Shown here: positions 24,181 to 32,720 of the stretch, piece by piece
Layout of the letters: every line of letters begins with the position of its first letter
How positions within the stretch are numbered: the stretch's first letter is position 1
DNA from: JAITVB01 sp031553805
Lineage (GTDB): Bacteria; Bacteroidota; Bacteroidia; Bacteroidales; Rikenellaceae
Length of the DNA stretch: 64,000 nucleotides
Assembly: GCA_031553805.1 (NCBI GenBank)
Contig: JAVBLC010000009.1
Location: 1-64,000 of the forward strand
Direction: 5' to 3'
Made by a program: the position numbers and the translations under genes
Notes under the pieces: generated by a model
Told to the model about the DNA's origin: nothing
Database searches by the model: none
Seen by the model: the letters and a program-made list of their open reading frames with translations, nothing else

Positions 24181-25209
24181 TCACATCGTTTTAAGCAGCG
24201 CCAACATTTTTTGATTTTCGGCCGGGGTGCCGATCGTGATCCTTAAACAACCTGCGCACCCGGCGATCCGCGAGCGGTCGCGCACGATCACCCCTTCAGC
24301 GATCAGTGCGTCGTAGACCCTCCGGGGATCGCCGACCCGCACCAGGATAAAATTGGCGTCCGAGGGGAATACTTTTCGAATGACGGGCAACTGCGCCAAT
24401 TCTGCAGCGGCTTTTTCACGCTCGGCCACCAATTCGGCCACCTGGGCGGCCACCGCTTCGGGCGAGGCCAGGTGTTCCATCACCAGTTTCTGGGTGATGC
24501 AGTTGATGTTGTAGGGGTATTTCACCTTGCCCATCACGTCGATGATCGCCGGTTGGGCAAAGGCCAGCCCGAGGCGCAGCCCGGCCAGCCCCCAAGCTTT
24601 AGAGAGGGTTTGCAGTATCACCAGATTGGGGTATTTTTCAAGCATGGGCAGGAATCCGCTCCCGCCGGCAAAATCGATATAGGCTTCATCGAGCACAACG
24701 ATGCCGCCGAACCGGGCGAGAATCTTTTCGATTTCATTCCGATCCAGCAGGTTGGCCGAAGGGTTGTTGGGCGAGCAGAGCCACACGAGGCGCGTGTTCT
24801 CGTCGGTGGCGGCCAGTACTCTCTCGGCGTCGAGTCCGAAATCGGCGTCGAGCATCACTTCGCGGAATTCGACGTCGTTGGTCGCCGCCGCCACTTTATA
24901 CATCCCGTAGGTCGGGGCGATCGATACGGCGTTGTGGATGCGCGGTTCGCAGAACATTCTGTAGGTCAGGTCGATCGGTTCGTCGCTGCCATTGCCGATA
25001 AAGATCTGCTCGGGAGCGACGCCTTTCAGGGTGGCGATCCGTTTTTTGAGTTCCTTTTGATGGGGGTCGGGGTAGCGGTTAAAACCGCTTTCATACGGGT
25101 TCTCGTTGGCATCGAGGTAGATGCCGATTTCGCCCTGATACTCGTCGCGTGCGGTCGAGTAGGGGGCCATTCGCCGGATGTTTTCCCTCAAAAGGTCTTT
25201 GATTTCCAT
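24181..25209 (-). CDS. hisC: Histidinol-phosphate aminotransferase
   Basis: 342 residues from the ATG at 25209 (MEIKDLLRENIRRMAPYS); a start ten codons earlier is possible but would run into the promoter box. Fold type I PLP enzyme with DANENPY at the start of the domain, PNNPSANLLD, VVLDEAYIDF and the PLP-binding Lys in QTLSKAWGLAGLRLG. It transfers an amino group from glutamate to imidazole acetol phosphate. It is the first gene of this operon; hisG and hisD, usually placed just upstream, are absent. Confidence 0.95.
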   Translation of the reverse strand: MEIKDLLRENIRRMAPYSTARDEYQGEIGIYLDANENPYESGFNRYPDPHQKELKKRIATLKGVAPEQIFIGNGSDEPIDLTYRMFCEPRIHNAVSIAPTYGMYKVAAATNDVEFREVMLDADFGLDAERVLAATDENTRLVWLCSPNNPSANLLDRNEIEKILARFGGIVVLDEAYIDFAGGSGFLPMLEKYPNLVILQTLSKAWGLAGLRLGLAFAQPAIIDVMGKVKYPYNINCITQKLVMEHLASPEAVAAQVAELVAEREKAAAELAQLPVIRKVFPSDANFILVRVGDPRRVYDALIAEGVIVRDRSRIAGCAGCLRITIGTPAENQKMLALLKTM

Positions 25210-25227
25210 TGCTTGCCGAAATTTTGA

Positions 25228-25235
25228 CAAAATTA
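25228..25235 (-). promoter_or_regulatory. -7 box of the his operon promoter
   Basis: TAATTTTG on the minus strand fits TAnnTTTG, 18 bases before the chosen hisC start, so the leader is short and a classical attenuator is unlikely. Confidence 0.55.
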
Positions 25236-25303
25236 GCAATTATCCCGATGCCGCCCTACTGAGTGTTTAATTTTGATACAAAATCTTTGAAAAATCACTA
25301 TAT

Positions 25304-25650
25304 TTGGTGCCTCCCCGCACTCGGAATATTGACTGTGCTAAAGGGCAAAAGCAAAAGGTTCTCTGCATTTACAAAGCGCCGACAGGCGCGGGGCAAAGCC
25401 CCGCAACGCGCCTCTAAACAAATGGCGTTAAGAAAAATGCGGAGGAAAACGTCAGCGAAGTCTACTGTTTGAGCCCCAAAGGGGCGAGTTGTGGACGCAG
25501 CAGTTTTTCGCAGCATTTTTTAGCCATTTGTTTGAAGCGCTTGATTTTTTTGCAACTTTTTTTACCAAGAAAAAAAGTTGGTGCCTCCCGGCACTCGGGA
25601 GAATTGACTTTGTCTAAGCAAAGAAAAAATTCCGAGTGCGGGGACGCACT
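25304..25650. repeat. Three REP-like repeat copies and long imperfect inverted repeats upstream of mutS
   Basis: Copies of the GTGCCTCCC-GCACTCGG element lie at 25304-25341 (+), 25577-25616 (+) and 25630-25650 (-); the last two form an inverted pair. Between the first two copies an imperfect inverted repeat (about 25412-25442 versus 25510-25537, sharing AAACAAATGGC) and a CAACTTTTTTT/AAAAAAAGTTG hairpin (25553-25580) occur. I see no gene in 25210-25921. Confidence 0.55.
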
Positions 25651-25695
25651 GCGCAGGGCTTGCGCCCCGCGCGTTGGTGTAGGGGCCACCGCACA

Positions 25696-25755
25696 AGAGA
25701 TTTTTATGCATTGGAGGGGTCTGGTTTCTGAACCGGGTCGGGCATAAAAATCTCT
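25696..25755. repeat. 14-bp perfect inverted repeat
   Basis: AGAGATTTTTATGC (25696-25709) and its exact complement (25742-25755) flank 32 bases that contain a smaller GGTT/AACC stem. It is in the non-coding DNA upstream of mutS. Confidence 0.6.
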
Positions 25756-25803
25756 GGGAAAGCCGCCCATCGCGCAGGAGGGAATGGCTTCGCCGAGGGT
25801 ACT

Positions 25804-25905
25804 GGCGCTTTTTATAAAAAGCGCCGCAAAAATTTTTCTGGAACCGGAACGAAGAGGAGCTCAGCGAAGCTAAAACTTCGTTTTCCCGGGCTGACTTTAT
25901 TGGAA
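25804..25905 (+). repeat. Dispersed repeat B, copy 1 (palindrome plus tail)
   Basis: Starts with a perfect 22-base palindrome centred on CTTTTTATAAAAAG and continues with GGAACCGGAACGAAG, GAGGAGCTCAGCGAAGC and AAAACTTCGTTTTCC. A diverged copy follows mutS at 28602-28705. It ends 17 bases before the mutS start, so it may also hold the mutS leader. Confidence 0.6.
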
Positions 25906-25921
25906 CGATAAAATAACGATT

Positions 25922-28567
25922 GTGAGCAAAGAAACAAAATACGTCGAAACCCCGCTGATGAAGCAGTACTACGACATCAAGGCCCAGCACCCCGATGCCG
26001 TCCTGCTCTTCCGCGTGGGCGATTTTTATGAAACCTTCGGCGACGACGCCATCAAAGCGAGCCGCATTCTCGGGATTACGCTGACCCGACGAGCCAACGG
26101 AGCGGCGTCTTATGTAGAATTGGCCGGGTTTCCCTACCACGCCCTCGACACCTACCTCCCCAAATTAGTCCGCGCCGGCGAACGCGCCGCCATCTGCGAA
26201 CAATTAGAAGACCCCAAACTCACCAAAAAAATAGTCAAACGCGGCGTCACTGAACTCGTCACCCCGGGCGTGTCATTCAATGATAACGTCCACAACCACA
26301 AGGAAAACACTTTTCTTTGTTCGGTTTACTTCGCACCCAAAACCACCGGAGTCGCGTTTCTCGACGTCACCACTGGCGAATTTCTCACCGCCGAGGGCGA
26401 CAACGCCTATGTCGACAAACTGATCTCGAATCTCGCCCCCAAAGAAATCGTTTACCAACGCGGCCACGAAGGCCAGTTCAAGGCCGCTTTCGGGGCAAAC
26501 CACTACACCTACCGCCTCGAAGAGTGGATGTTCGCACCCACCCGTACCCGCGAAAAATTGCTTGCCCAACTGGGGGTAACCTCATTGAAAGGCTACGGGA
26601 TCGACACGCTCGATGCCGCCGTCACCGCCGCCGGAGCGATCCTCTACTACCTCGATTTTACGGAACACCGCCAGACCAAGCACATCACGTCGATCTCGCG
26701 CATCGACGAAGATCGCTACGTGTGGATCGACAAGTTCTCGATCCGCAACCTCGAACTCCTGGCCCCGAACCATCCCGAGGGCACGTCGTTTGTGAACGTG
26801 CTCGACCGCACGGTTTCGCCGATGGGCGCACGAATGTTGCGCCGGTGGGTGTCGTTGCCGCTGAAGGACGTCGACCAGATCAACCGTCGCCTCGACGTAG
26901 TGTCGGCCCTCACGAAAGCCGAGGACGAACGCGAAAAGATCGAACACCAGCTGGCCTTAGTGGGCGACTTGGAACGCATCGTGTCGAAAGTGGCCGTGAT
27001 GCGGGTCACCCCGCGGGAGGTGGTACAACTCAAGAACGCCCTTTTCGCCATCGAGCAGGTGCGCGAGGTGATCGCCGCGATCGACAATCCGACTTTGCAC
27101 GAGTGGGCCGGGGCGATCGATCTTTGCCTGCCTGCCCGCGCCAAAATCGAACGCGAGATTTTTCCGGATCCCTCGAACCAGATTCAAAAAGGGGGCGTCA
27201 TCGCTGACGGCGTCGACCTCGAACTCGACGAGTTGCGCCGTATTGCCACCCGAGGCAAAGACATCCTGGCCGAAATCCAGGAGAGCGAAAGCCGCCGGAC
27301 AGGCATCACCTCGCTGAAGATCAGCTTTAACAATGTGTTCGGCTACTACATCGAGGTCCGGAACACACACAAAGACAAGGTGCCGCCCGAGTGGATCCGC
27401 AAGCAGACCCTCGTCGGCGCCGAACGCTACATTACAGCAGAGTTGAAAGAATATGAGGAAAAAATCCTCGGCGCACAGGAGAAAATCCTCGCCATCGAAC
27501 AGCGTCTTTTTGCCGCCCTGCTCGAAGAATTGACGGTGCAGGTGGCGGCCATCCAGCGCGATGCGGCTATTCTGGCGCGCTTGGACTGCCTGTTGTCCTT
27601 CGCCCGGGTGTCGATCGAGCGCGGCTATGCCCGCCCCTCGGTGAGCGACCGCAACGTGCTCGACATCAAGGACGGACGCCACCCCGTGATCGAAACCGTC
27701 CTGCCCATCGGCGAGGTCTACGTCCCCAACGACGTTTACCTCGATGATAAAACGCAGCAAATTATGATGATCACCGGGCCCAATATGTCCGGTAAGTCGG
27801 CCCTGCTGCGCCAGACAGCCCTTATCGTGTTGATGGCCCAGGTGGGCTGCTACGTCCCGGCGTTGGCGGCCGAGATCGGCATCGTCGACAAGATTTTTAC
27901 CCGTGTCGGCGCGTCGGATAACATTTCGCAGGGCGAATCGACCTTTATGGTCGAAATGCTCGAATCGGCCAGCATTCTCAACAATGTGTCCGACCGCAGC
28001 CTGATCCTTTTGGATGAAATCGGCCGCGGCACCAGCACCTACGACGGCATCTCGATCGCCTGGGCCATGGTCGAATACCTCCACAACCACCCGCGGGCCA
28101 AGGCCAAAACCCTCTTTGCCACCCACTACCATGAGCTCAATGAAATGGAAGAGCTTTTCGAGCGGGTCAAAAACTACAACGTGTCGGTCAAGGAAGTCGA
28201 AAACAGCGTCGTCTTCCTCCGCAAGCTCGCACGCGGCGGCACCGAACACTCGTTCGGGATTCACGTCGCCCGCATGGCCGGGATGCCCCCCTCGATCGTC
28301 ACCCGTGCCGGGGAGATCCTTGCCGACCTCGAACGTGCCCATCGCGGCACCGAACCTGCAGAAGCTAAAAGTGCAAGGCCGTCTAAAAACTCAAAATCTT
28401 CCCCCTCTGCAGTTTCTTCCCCCGCCATGCAGTTAAGCATCTTCCAGCTAGAAGACCCCGTCCTCAAACAAATCCGTGACGAAATCCGCGACCTCGACAT
28501 CAACTCCCTAACCCCCCTCGAAGCCCTGAACAAACTAAGCGACATCAAAAAGATCACCGGCTTGTAG
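25922..28567 (+). CDS. mutS: DNA mismatch repair protein MutS
   Basis: 881 residues. Domain I has the mismatch-probing Phe-x-Glu in GDFYETFGDD (Phe35, Glu37). Connector, lever (about 270-550) and clamp follow. The C-terminal ATPase has Walker A TGPNMSGKSALLRQ (near 620), SQGESTFMVEM, Walker B LILLDEIGRGTSTYDG and FATHYHELNEMEE. The tail has a polar linker and a helix-turn-helix dimer segment (LEALNKLSDIKKI). It recognises mismatches and starts repair with MutL. The start is the GTG at MSKETKYVETPLMKQY. It is an isolated gene flanked on both sides by repeat-rich non-coding DNA. Confidence 0.96.
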   Translation: MSKETKYVETPLMKQYYDIKAQHPDAVLLFRVGDFYETFGDDAIKASRILGITLTRRANGAASYVELAGFPYHALDTYLPKLVRAGERAAICEQLEDPKLTKKIVKRGVTELVTPGVSFNDNVHNHKENTFLCSVYFAPKTTGVAFLDVTTGEFLTAEGDNAYVDKLISNLAPKEIVYQRGHEGQFKAAFGANHYTYRLEEWMFAPTRTREKLLAQLGVTSLKGYGIDTLDAAVTAAGAILYYLDFTEHRQTKHITSISRIDEDRYVWIDKFSIRNLELLAPNHPEGTSFVNVLDRTVSPMGARMLRRWVSLPLKDVDQINRRLDVVSALTKAEDEREKIEHQLALVGDLERIVSKVAVMRVTPREVVQLKNALFAIEQVREVIAAIDNPTLHEWAGAIDLCLPARAKIEREIFPDPSNQIQKGGVIADGVDLELDELRRIATRGKDILAEIQESESRRTGITSLKISFNNVFGYYIEVRNTHKDKVPPEWIRKQTLVGAERYITAELKEYEEKILGAQEKILAIEQRLFAALLEELTVQVAAIQRDAAILARLDCLLSFARVSIERGYARPSVSDRNVLDIKDGRHPVIETVLPIGEVYVPNDVYLDDKTQQIMMITGPNMSGKSALLRQTALIVLMAQVGCYVPALAAEIGIVDKIFTRVGASDNISQGESTFMVEMLESASILNNVSDRSLILLDEIGRGTSTYDGISIAWAMVEYLHNHPRAKAKTLFATHYHELNEMEELFERVKNYNVSVKEVENSVVFLRKLARGGTEHSFGIHVARMAGMPPSIVTRAGEILADLERAHRGTEPAEAKSARPSKNSKSSPSAVSSPAMQLSIFQLEDPVLKQIRDEIRDLDINSLTPLEALNKLSDIKKITGL

Positions 28568-28601
28568 AGCCTGAGGTTAGTGGGGAGGCGGGCATAGAAC
28601 T

Positions 28602-28705
28602 GCGCCTTTTTATAAAAAGGCGCCCCAAAAATTTTACTGAGAACCGTAGCGAAGCGGAGCTCTGCGAAGCAAAACTTCGTTTCTCCGGACTTACTTTACT
28701 CGGCC
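28602..28705 (+). repeat. Dispersed repeat B, copy 2
   Basis: A perfect 22-base palindrome (28602-28623) is followed by AAAAATTTTACTGAGAACCG, GCGGAGCTCTGCGAAGC and AAAACTTCGTTTCTCCGGAC. This parallels the copy upstream of mutS base for base over about 100 bases with scattered changes. Confidence 0.6.
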
Positions 28706-28710
28706 TTACC

Positions 28711-28796
28711 AAAGGTTTTAGAGAGAGGCCCCCTTTCCTGTAGCGCATCGAGTCTTCGATTGCCATTCGGAAGGGGGGCCTCTCTCTAAAGCCTTT
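28711..28796. repeat. 28-bp near-perfect inverted repeat between mutS and the citramalate synthase gene
   Basis: Arms 28711-28738 and 28769-28796 match at 26 of 28 positions, with a 30-base loop holding an ATCGA/TCGAT mini-stem. It sits between two convergent genes, so a transcription-blocking hairpin or the remnant of a mobile repeat are both possible. Confidence 0.65.
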
Positions 28797-28819
28797 ACTA
28801 GAACTAAGCAAGGTAGGTC

Positions 28820-28912
28820 AAGGAAAGCGCAGCTTTCCAGAAAAGTTTTTAGCTCCGCTGAGCTCGCCCGCCTTCGGCGACCTCGGTTGGTGCCGCTTTT
28901 TACAAAAAGCGG
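28820..28912 (-). repeat. Dispersed repeat B, inverted partial copy
   Basis: Read on the minus strand it starts with CCGCTTTTTGTAAAAAGCGG and continues to GAGCTCAGCGGAGCTAAAAA, the same order as the copies at 25804 and 28602 but more diverged. Confidence 0.45.
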
Positions 28913-28933
28913 TAGTTCCAGGCTACTCCCCGC

Positions 28934-30463
28934 TTACCTCAACTCTTCGAGTTGGTTGAGCATTTTGAGGGTGGCTTTGATGGCTGATAGGGATTGGTCG
29001 GCGTCGAGGCCCCGGGTTTTGAGTTCGGTGCCGTGGTAATCCCAGGTGATCAGGGTTTGGACAAACGCGTCGGTGCGTCCGCCGGGGGGGATGTCTACGG
29101 AGTAGCTCGTCAGGATGGGAAACTCCCTTTTGAGCTCATTCTTGTAGATTTTGCGGATGGCTTTCATGAAGGCGTCATACTGACCGTCGCCGCTGGAGGA
29201 GCCTTCGAACTGCTGGCCGTTGATCTCGATTTTGACCGAGGCGATGGGTTTGAGTTCGTAGGTGAGCATCAGCGAGTAGTTGAGTATCTTGATCTTGGCG
29301 TTGGCTGTGTCGTTTTTGAGTACGTCGGAGATGATATAGGGCAGGTCGTCCTGGGTAACGACTTCCTTGCGGTCGCCGAGTTCGATGATGTGCTGGGTGA
29401 CTTTGCGCATCGAGGCTTCGTCGAGTTCGATGCCGAGGGCTTCCAGATTCTTTTTGATGTTGGCTTTGCCCGAGGTTTTGCCTAATGCGTAAACGCGCTT
29501 GCGCCCAAAACGTTCGGGAAGCAATTCGTTGTAGTAGAGGTTGTTCTTGCTGTCGCCGTCGGCGTGAATACCGGCACATTGGGTAAAAACGTTGCTGCCG
29601 ATGACCGGTTTGTTGGGCGGGATGCGGACGCCGGAATAGGATTCGACGACGCGGCTCACCTGGTCGATGTGGCTTTCGTCAAGGTTTGTTTTGACCCCGA
29701 GGCGGTCGTGCAACACGGCCAGCACGCTCGACAGCGGGGCGTTGCCCGCGCGTTCGCCCAGGCCGTTGACCGTGGAGTGTATGCCGCGCACGCCGGCCAG
29801 CACCGCGAAATAGACGTTGGCCACTGCCAGGTCGTAGTCGTTGTGGGGGTGGAAATCGAAATGGGTATCGGGGTAACGCGACACCACCCGGCTGCAAAAG
29901 TCGAAAGTTTGTTTCGGATCGAGGATGCCGAGCGTGTCGGGCAGCATGATCCGTTTGACAGGTTCGGTGTGCAGTGCGTCGATCAATTCAAAAACGTATT
30001 CGGGCGAATGGAGCATCCCGTTCGACCAGTCTTCGAGGTATAAGTTGACGGCGATGCCCATTTTTTGGGCGTTGCCGATCACTTCGCGAATGTCGGCGAT
30101 ATGTTCTTTGGGCGTTTTGCGCAGTTGGTGTTTCAGGTGATTCAACGACCCCTTGCACAGCAGGTTGATCACCCGGCAGCCCGCTTCGCGGATCCATTCG
30201 AGCGAGGTGTTGCCGTCGACGAAACCGAGCACTTCGATGCGGTCGAGGTGTCCGCGCTTGGCGGCCCAGGCAGCAACTCTTTTCACCGCTTCAAACTCGC
30301 CTTCCGACACACGGGCCGAGGCGATCTCGATCCGGTCGACCTTCACCTCTTCCAACAACAGCGTGGCGACGCTCAGTTTTTCCTGCGCGGCAAACGACAC
30401 CCCCGAGGTTTGTTCCCCGTCGCGCAGGGTGGTGTCCATGATTTCGATCCGTCTTTTTCCCAT
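28934..30463 (-). CDS. Citramalate/2-isopropylmalate synthase family enzyme
   Basis: 509 residues. The DRE-TIM barrel (about 5-275) has the signature DTTLRDGEQTSGVSF (about 10-24) and the metal-binding HPHNDYDLAVAN. A connecting domain follows (GSNVFTQCAGIHADG), then a LeuA-type regulatory domain (about 390-509; ASVKIEINGQQFEGSSSGDGQYDAFMKAI). The enzyme condenses acetyl-CoA with a 2-keto acid: pyruvate for citramalate in isoleucine synthesis, or ketoisovalerate for isopropylmalate in leucine synthesis. The family is certain; the substrate is not, though a solitary copy outside a leuBCD operon favours a citramalate-type role. AAGGAGAAGGAT precedes the ATG. Confidence 0.87.
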   Translation of the reverse strand: MGKRRIEIMDTTLRDGEQTSGVSFAAQEKLSVATLLLEEVKVDRIEIASARVSEGEFEAVKRVAAWAAKRGHLDRIEVLGFVDGNTSLEWIREAGCRVINLLCKGSLNHLKHQLRKTPKEHIADIREVIGNAQKMGIAVNLYLEDWSNGMLHSPEYVFELIDALHTEPVKRIMLPDTLGILDPKQTFDFCSRVVSRYPDTHFDFHPHNDYDLAVANVYFAVLAGVRGIHSTVNGLGERAGNAPLSSVLAVLHDRLGVKTNLDESHIDQVSRVVESYSGVRIPPNKPVIGSNVFTQCAGIHADGDSKNNLYYNELLPERFGRKRVYALGKTSGKANIKKNLEALGIELDEASMRKVTQHIIELGDRKEVVTQDDLPYIISDVLKNDTANAKIKILNYSLMLTYELKPIASVKIEINGQQFEGSSSGDGQYDAFMKAIRKIYKNELKREFPILTSYSVDIPPGGRTDAFVQTLITWDYHGTELKTRGLDADQSLSAIKATLKMLNQLEELR

Positions 30464-30516
30464 TTTTTATCCTTCTCCTTCCCAAAAGGCAGTAACGGCG
30501 CAAGTTATGGATTATT

Positions 30517-30548
30517 TTTGGAAAATCCGCCCCGAATGCCTACCTTGC
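30517..30548 (+). promoter_or_regulatory. ssb promoter
   Basis: TTTG (30517-30520), 20-base spacer, TACCTTGC (30541-30548): a good match to the Bacteroidota -33/-7 pattern, 38 bases before ssb. Confidence 0.6.
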
Positions 30549-30585
30549 AAGGTAATATAACAAACAACGCAAAAACCGATAAAAT

Positions 30586-31044
30586 ATGATCAATAAAGTG
30601 ATCCTGATCGGCAACCTGGGTGCCGATCCTGAGGTGCGGGTGCTCGAAGGCGGGACCAAAGTGGCACGCATCCGTGTGGCCACCACCGAACGCATTTACA
30701 ACCGCCAAACCCAGGAAACCCGCGAACACACCGAGTGGCACAGCGTCACCCTCTGGCGCCAGATGGCCGACTTCGCCGACCGCTTTGCCAAAAAAGGGTC
30801 ACAAGTCTACGTCGAAGGTAAAATCCGCTCCCGCGAATGGGAAGACGAAGCGACTCACACCAAACGGTTCAGTATCGAAATCCTCGCCGACGAATTCCGC
30901 CTTCTGGGCCGTCGCGAAGGATCGGGTGAAGGCACTGCCTACAGCACGCCGCAACAGCGAACGGCACAACAATCCCAACAGCCATCCTATCAGCCTCCCC
31001 AAGACCCCGCCCCCCTCGACGAAAGCGATGACCTGCCGTTCTGA
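30586..31044 (+). CDS. ssb: Single-stranded DNA-binding protein
   Basis: 152 residues. The OB-fold spans about residues 1-108 (MINKVILIGNLGADPEVR, EHTEWHSVTLWRQMADFA, GSQVYVEGKIRSREWED). A Gln/Pro-rich disordered linker leads to the acidic protein-interaction tip DESDDLPF. It coats single-stranded DNA in replication and repair. It is a single-gene unit with its own promoter, convergent with the response regulator gene. Confidence 0.97.
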   Translation: MINKVILIGNLGADPEVRVLEGGTKVARIRVATTERIYNRQTQETREHTEWHSVTLWRQMADFADRFAKKGSQVYVEGKIRSREWEDEATHTKRFSIEILADEFRLLGRREGSGEGTAYSTPQQRTAQQSQQPSYQPPQDPAPLDESDDLPF

Positions 31045-31083
31045 TGCAGGGGAGTTGTGCCGGCTCTGACTGCCGCAAAACCC

Positions 31084-31731
31084 CTATATCTCGACCAGAT
31101 GGTGTTTGATGGCGTAGACGACGAGGTTTGCAGTGTTTTTGCAGTTTGTTTTGGTGAGGATGTTTGCGCGGTGTTTGTCGACGGTACGTTTTGAGATGAA
31201 GAGTTGGTCGCCGATTTCCTGGTTTGAGAGTCCTTTGCAGATAAGCAGAAGGATCTCGAGTTCGCGTTCCGAGAGCTCGCTTTCGGGGACGGTTTCGGCC
31301 GATGATTTGAGGTTGTTGACCAGGTTGAACAACAGTTCCTGCGAGAAGTAGGTGCCGCCCTCCATCACAGCCGCAATGGCGTCTTCGACTTCGCGGATGT
31401 CGGAGTTTTTGAGCAGGAAACCTTTGACGCCGATCGAAACCATTTTGAAATAGTAGTCTTCTTCGCCGAACATCGACAGGGTGATGATCTTCAGGTCGGG
31501 GTGGCGTTCGATGGCCCGTGCGGCAGCTTCAATGCCGTCCATGCCGGGCATGGCGATGTCGAGCAGGGCGACGTCGGGGGCCTCTTGCTCGAGCAACGCG
31601 AGAAATTCCGCCCCGTCGGACGCTTCGCCGATCACCTCGAAATCGTCGTGGGCGTCGAGCAGCGTCCGCAGCCCGCTGCGAAACAGCGTGTGGTCATCGG
31701 CGAGGATGAGTTTGCAGGGTGCGGCTTTCAT
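31084..31731 (-). CDS. NarL/FixJ-type response regulator
   Basis: 215 residues. Receiver domain (about 7-125) with the acidic pair in LADDHTLFRSGL, phospho-acceptor Asp58 in VALLDIAMPGMDG and Lys near residue 108 in VKGFLLKNSD. A LuxR-type helix-turn-helix follows (about 148-205; SERELEILLLICKGLSNQEIGDQLFISKRTVDKHRANILTK region). It is paired with the histidine kinase gene 15 bases upstream. The signal and targets are not evident from neighbours. Confidence 0.93.
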   Translation of the reverse strand: MKAAPCKLILADDHTLFRSGLRTLLDAHDDFEVIGEASDGAEFLALLEQEAPDVALLDIAMPGMDGIEAAARAIERHPDLKIITLSMFGEEDYYFKMVSIGVKGFLLKNSDIREVEDAIAAVMEGGTYFSQELLFNLVNNLKSSAETVPESELSERELEILLLICKGLSNQEIGDQLFISKRTVDKHRANILTKTNCKNTANLVVYAIKHHLVEI

Positions 31732-31746
31732 TTTTCTCTACAGGAA

Positions 31747-32703
31747 TTATACTTGTTTCATATTCGCCCGGATGCGGATCGTGGTGCCGCTGCCGGGGCG
31801 GCTGTCGAAGGTGACTTCGCCCTTGATCGACGAGATGCGCGAGCGGATGTTCGAAAGCCCCATTCCGCCGCCGGGGCCGTCGATCACCTCCGTGGGGTTA
31901 AAACCTTTGCCGTCGTCGGCGAAGGTGATGGCGATCTCGTCGCCTGTGGCGGTGATGTCGAGGTCGATCCGGGTGGCATCGGCGTGCTTGAGCGTGTTGT
32001 TGATCATCTCGCAGATCACGCGGTAGAGCACCGCTTCGGCGTTGGCGTCAAAACGCAGGTCTTTCAGGTTGGAGGTGAGGCTGAACTTGACCTTGCTGAA
32101 CGGGGCGAGTTTGTTGACGAAATTGGTCACCGCGCGCAGCAGGCCGAAGTTGGTCAGCACGTGCGGGTTCATGTTGTTCGAGATCTCCTTGATGCAACGC
32201 ACGGCCTCTTCGATCACCAGGTTGGTGTTCTCGATCAGGGCGCGTTGCTTGGGGTCGGTGGTGATCTTGTCGAGGGCCGACACCGATAGTTTTACCGACG
32301 AGATTAGCGGGCCGAGGCCGTCGTGGATCTCTTTCGAGTAGCGTTGGCGTTCGCGTTCCTCGGTGCGGATGATGGCGTTGAGGATGCGTTTTTCGTAGGA
32401 ACGCCGGCGTTTTTCGATGTGGTCGATGTAGTTCAGTACTTTGTTGACCAGGTATATACCGACCGCGAAGCAGAGCGAGGTGGCGATCCCGATCCACACC
32501 CCGACCAGCGGCGAAATCTCGAACCGCCCGCTCAGGACGAGCTGCAGGAAATCGACCACCCGCTGGAAAGTCATCAGCGTGAGAGCAATCGAGAGCAGGA
32601 TCCACGACGAGTTGTATTTGGTGCGCCGCACTTGCCGGATGGCGATCCCGGCGGCAAACAGCTGCAGGATGATCGAAACGATGAGGAGGATTTTCAGAAC
32701 CAT
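31747..32703 (-). CDS. HisKA_3-type membrane sensor histidine kinase
   Basis: 318 residues. Three hydrophobic segments (about 3-22, 33-57, 66-88) are followed by a coiled linker, the dimerisation/phosphoacceptor block ERERQRYSKEIHDGLGPLI with His127, and a HATPase domain (about 215-315; ICEMINNTLKHADA, FADDGKGF, GMGLSNIRSRI). It has no periplasmic sensor domain, so it may sense membrane state or an intracellular cue. It is co-transcribed with its NarL-type regulator. Confidence 0.92.
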   Translation of the reverse strand: MVLKILLIVSIILQLFAAGIAIRQVRRTKYNSSWILLSIALTLMTFQRVVDFLQLVLSGRFEISPLVGVWIGIATSLCFAVGIYLVNKVLNYIDHIEKRRRSYEKRILNAIIRTEERERQRYSKEIHDGLGPLISSVKLSVSALDKITTDPKQRALIENTNLVIEEAVRCIKEISNNMNPHVLTNFGLLRAVTNFVNKLAPFSKVKFSLTSNLKDLRFDANAEAVLYRVICEMINNTLKHADATRIDLDITATGDEIAITFADDGKGFNPTEVIDGPGGGMGLSNIRSRISSIKGEVTFDSRPGSGTTIRIRANMKQV

Positions 32704-32720
32704 ATCCGATGTGTTTTTTT

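Noticed and set aside
25262..25770. Several 70-100 codon frames upstream of mutS
   Set aside because: They are built from REP-like and inverted repeats; translations are repeat-derived and not protein-like.
26957..28342. 461-codon minus-strand frame inside mutS
   Set aside because: MutS motifs run through the entire sense frame; the antisense has none.
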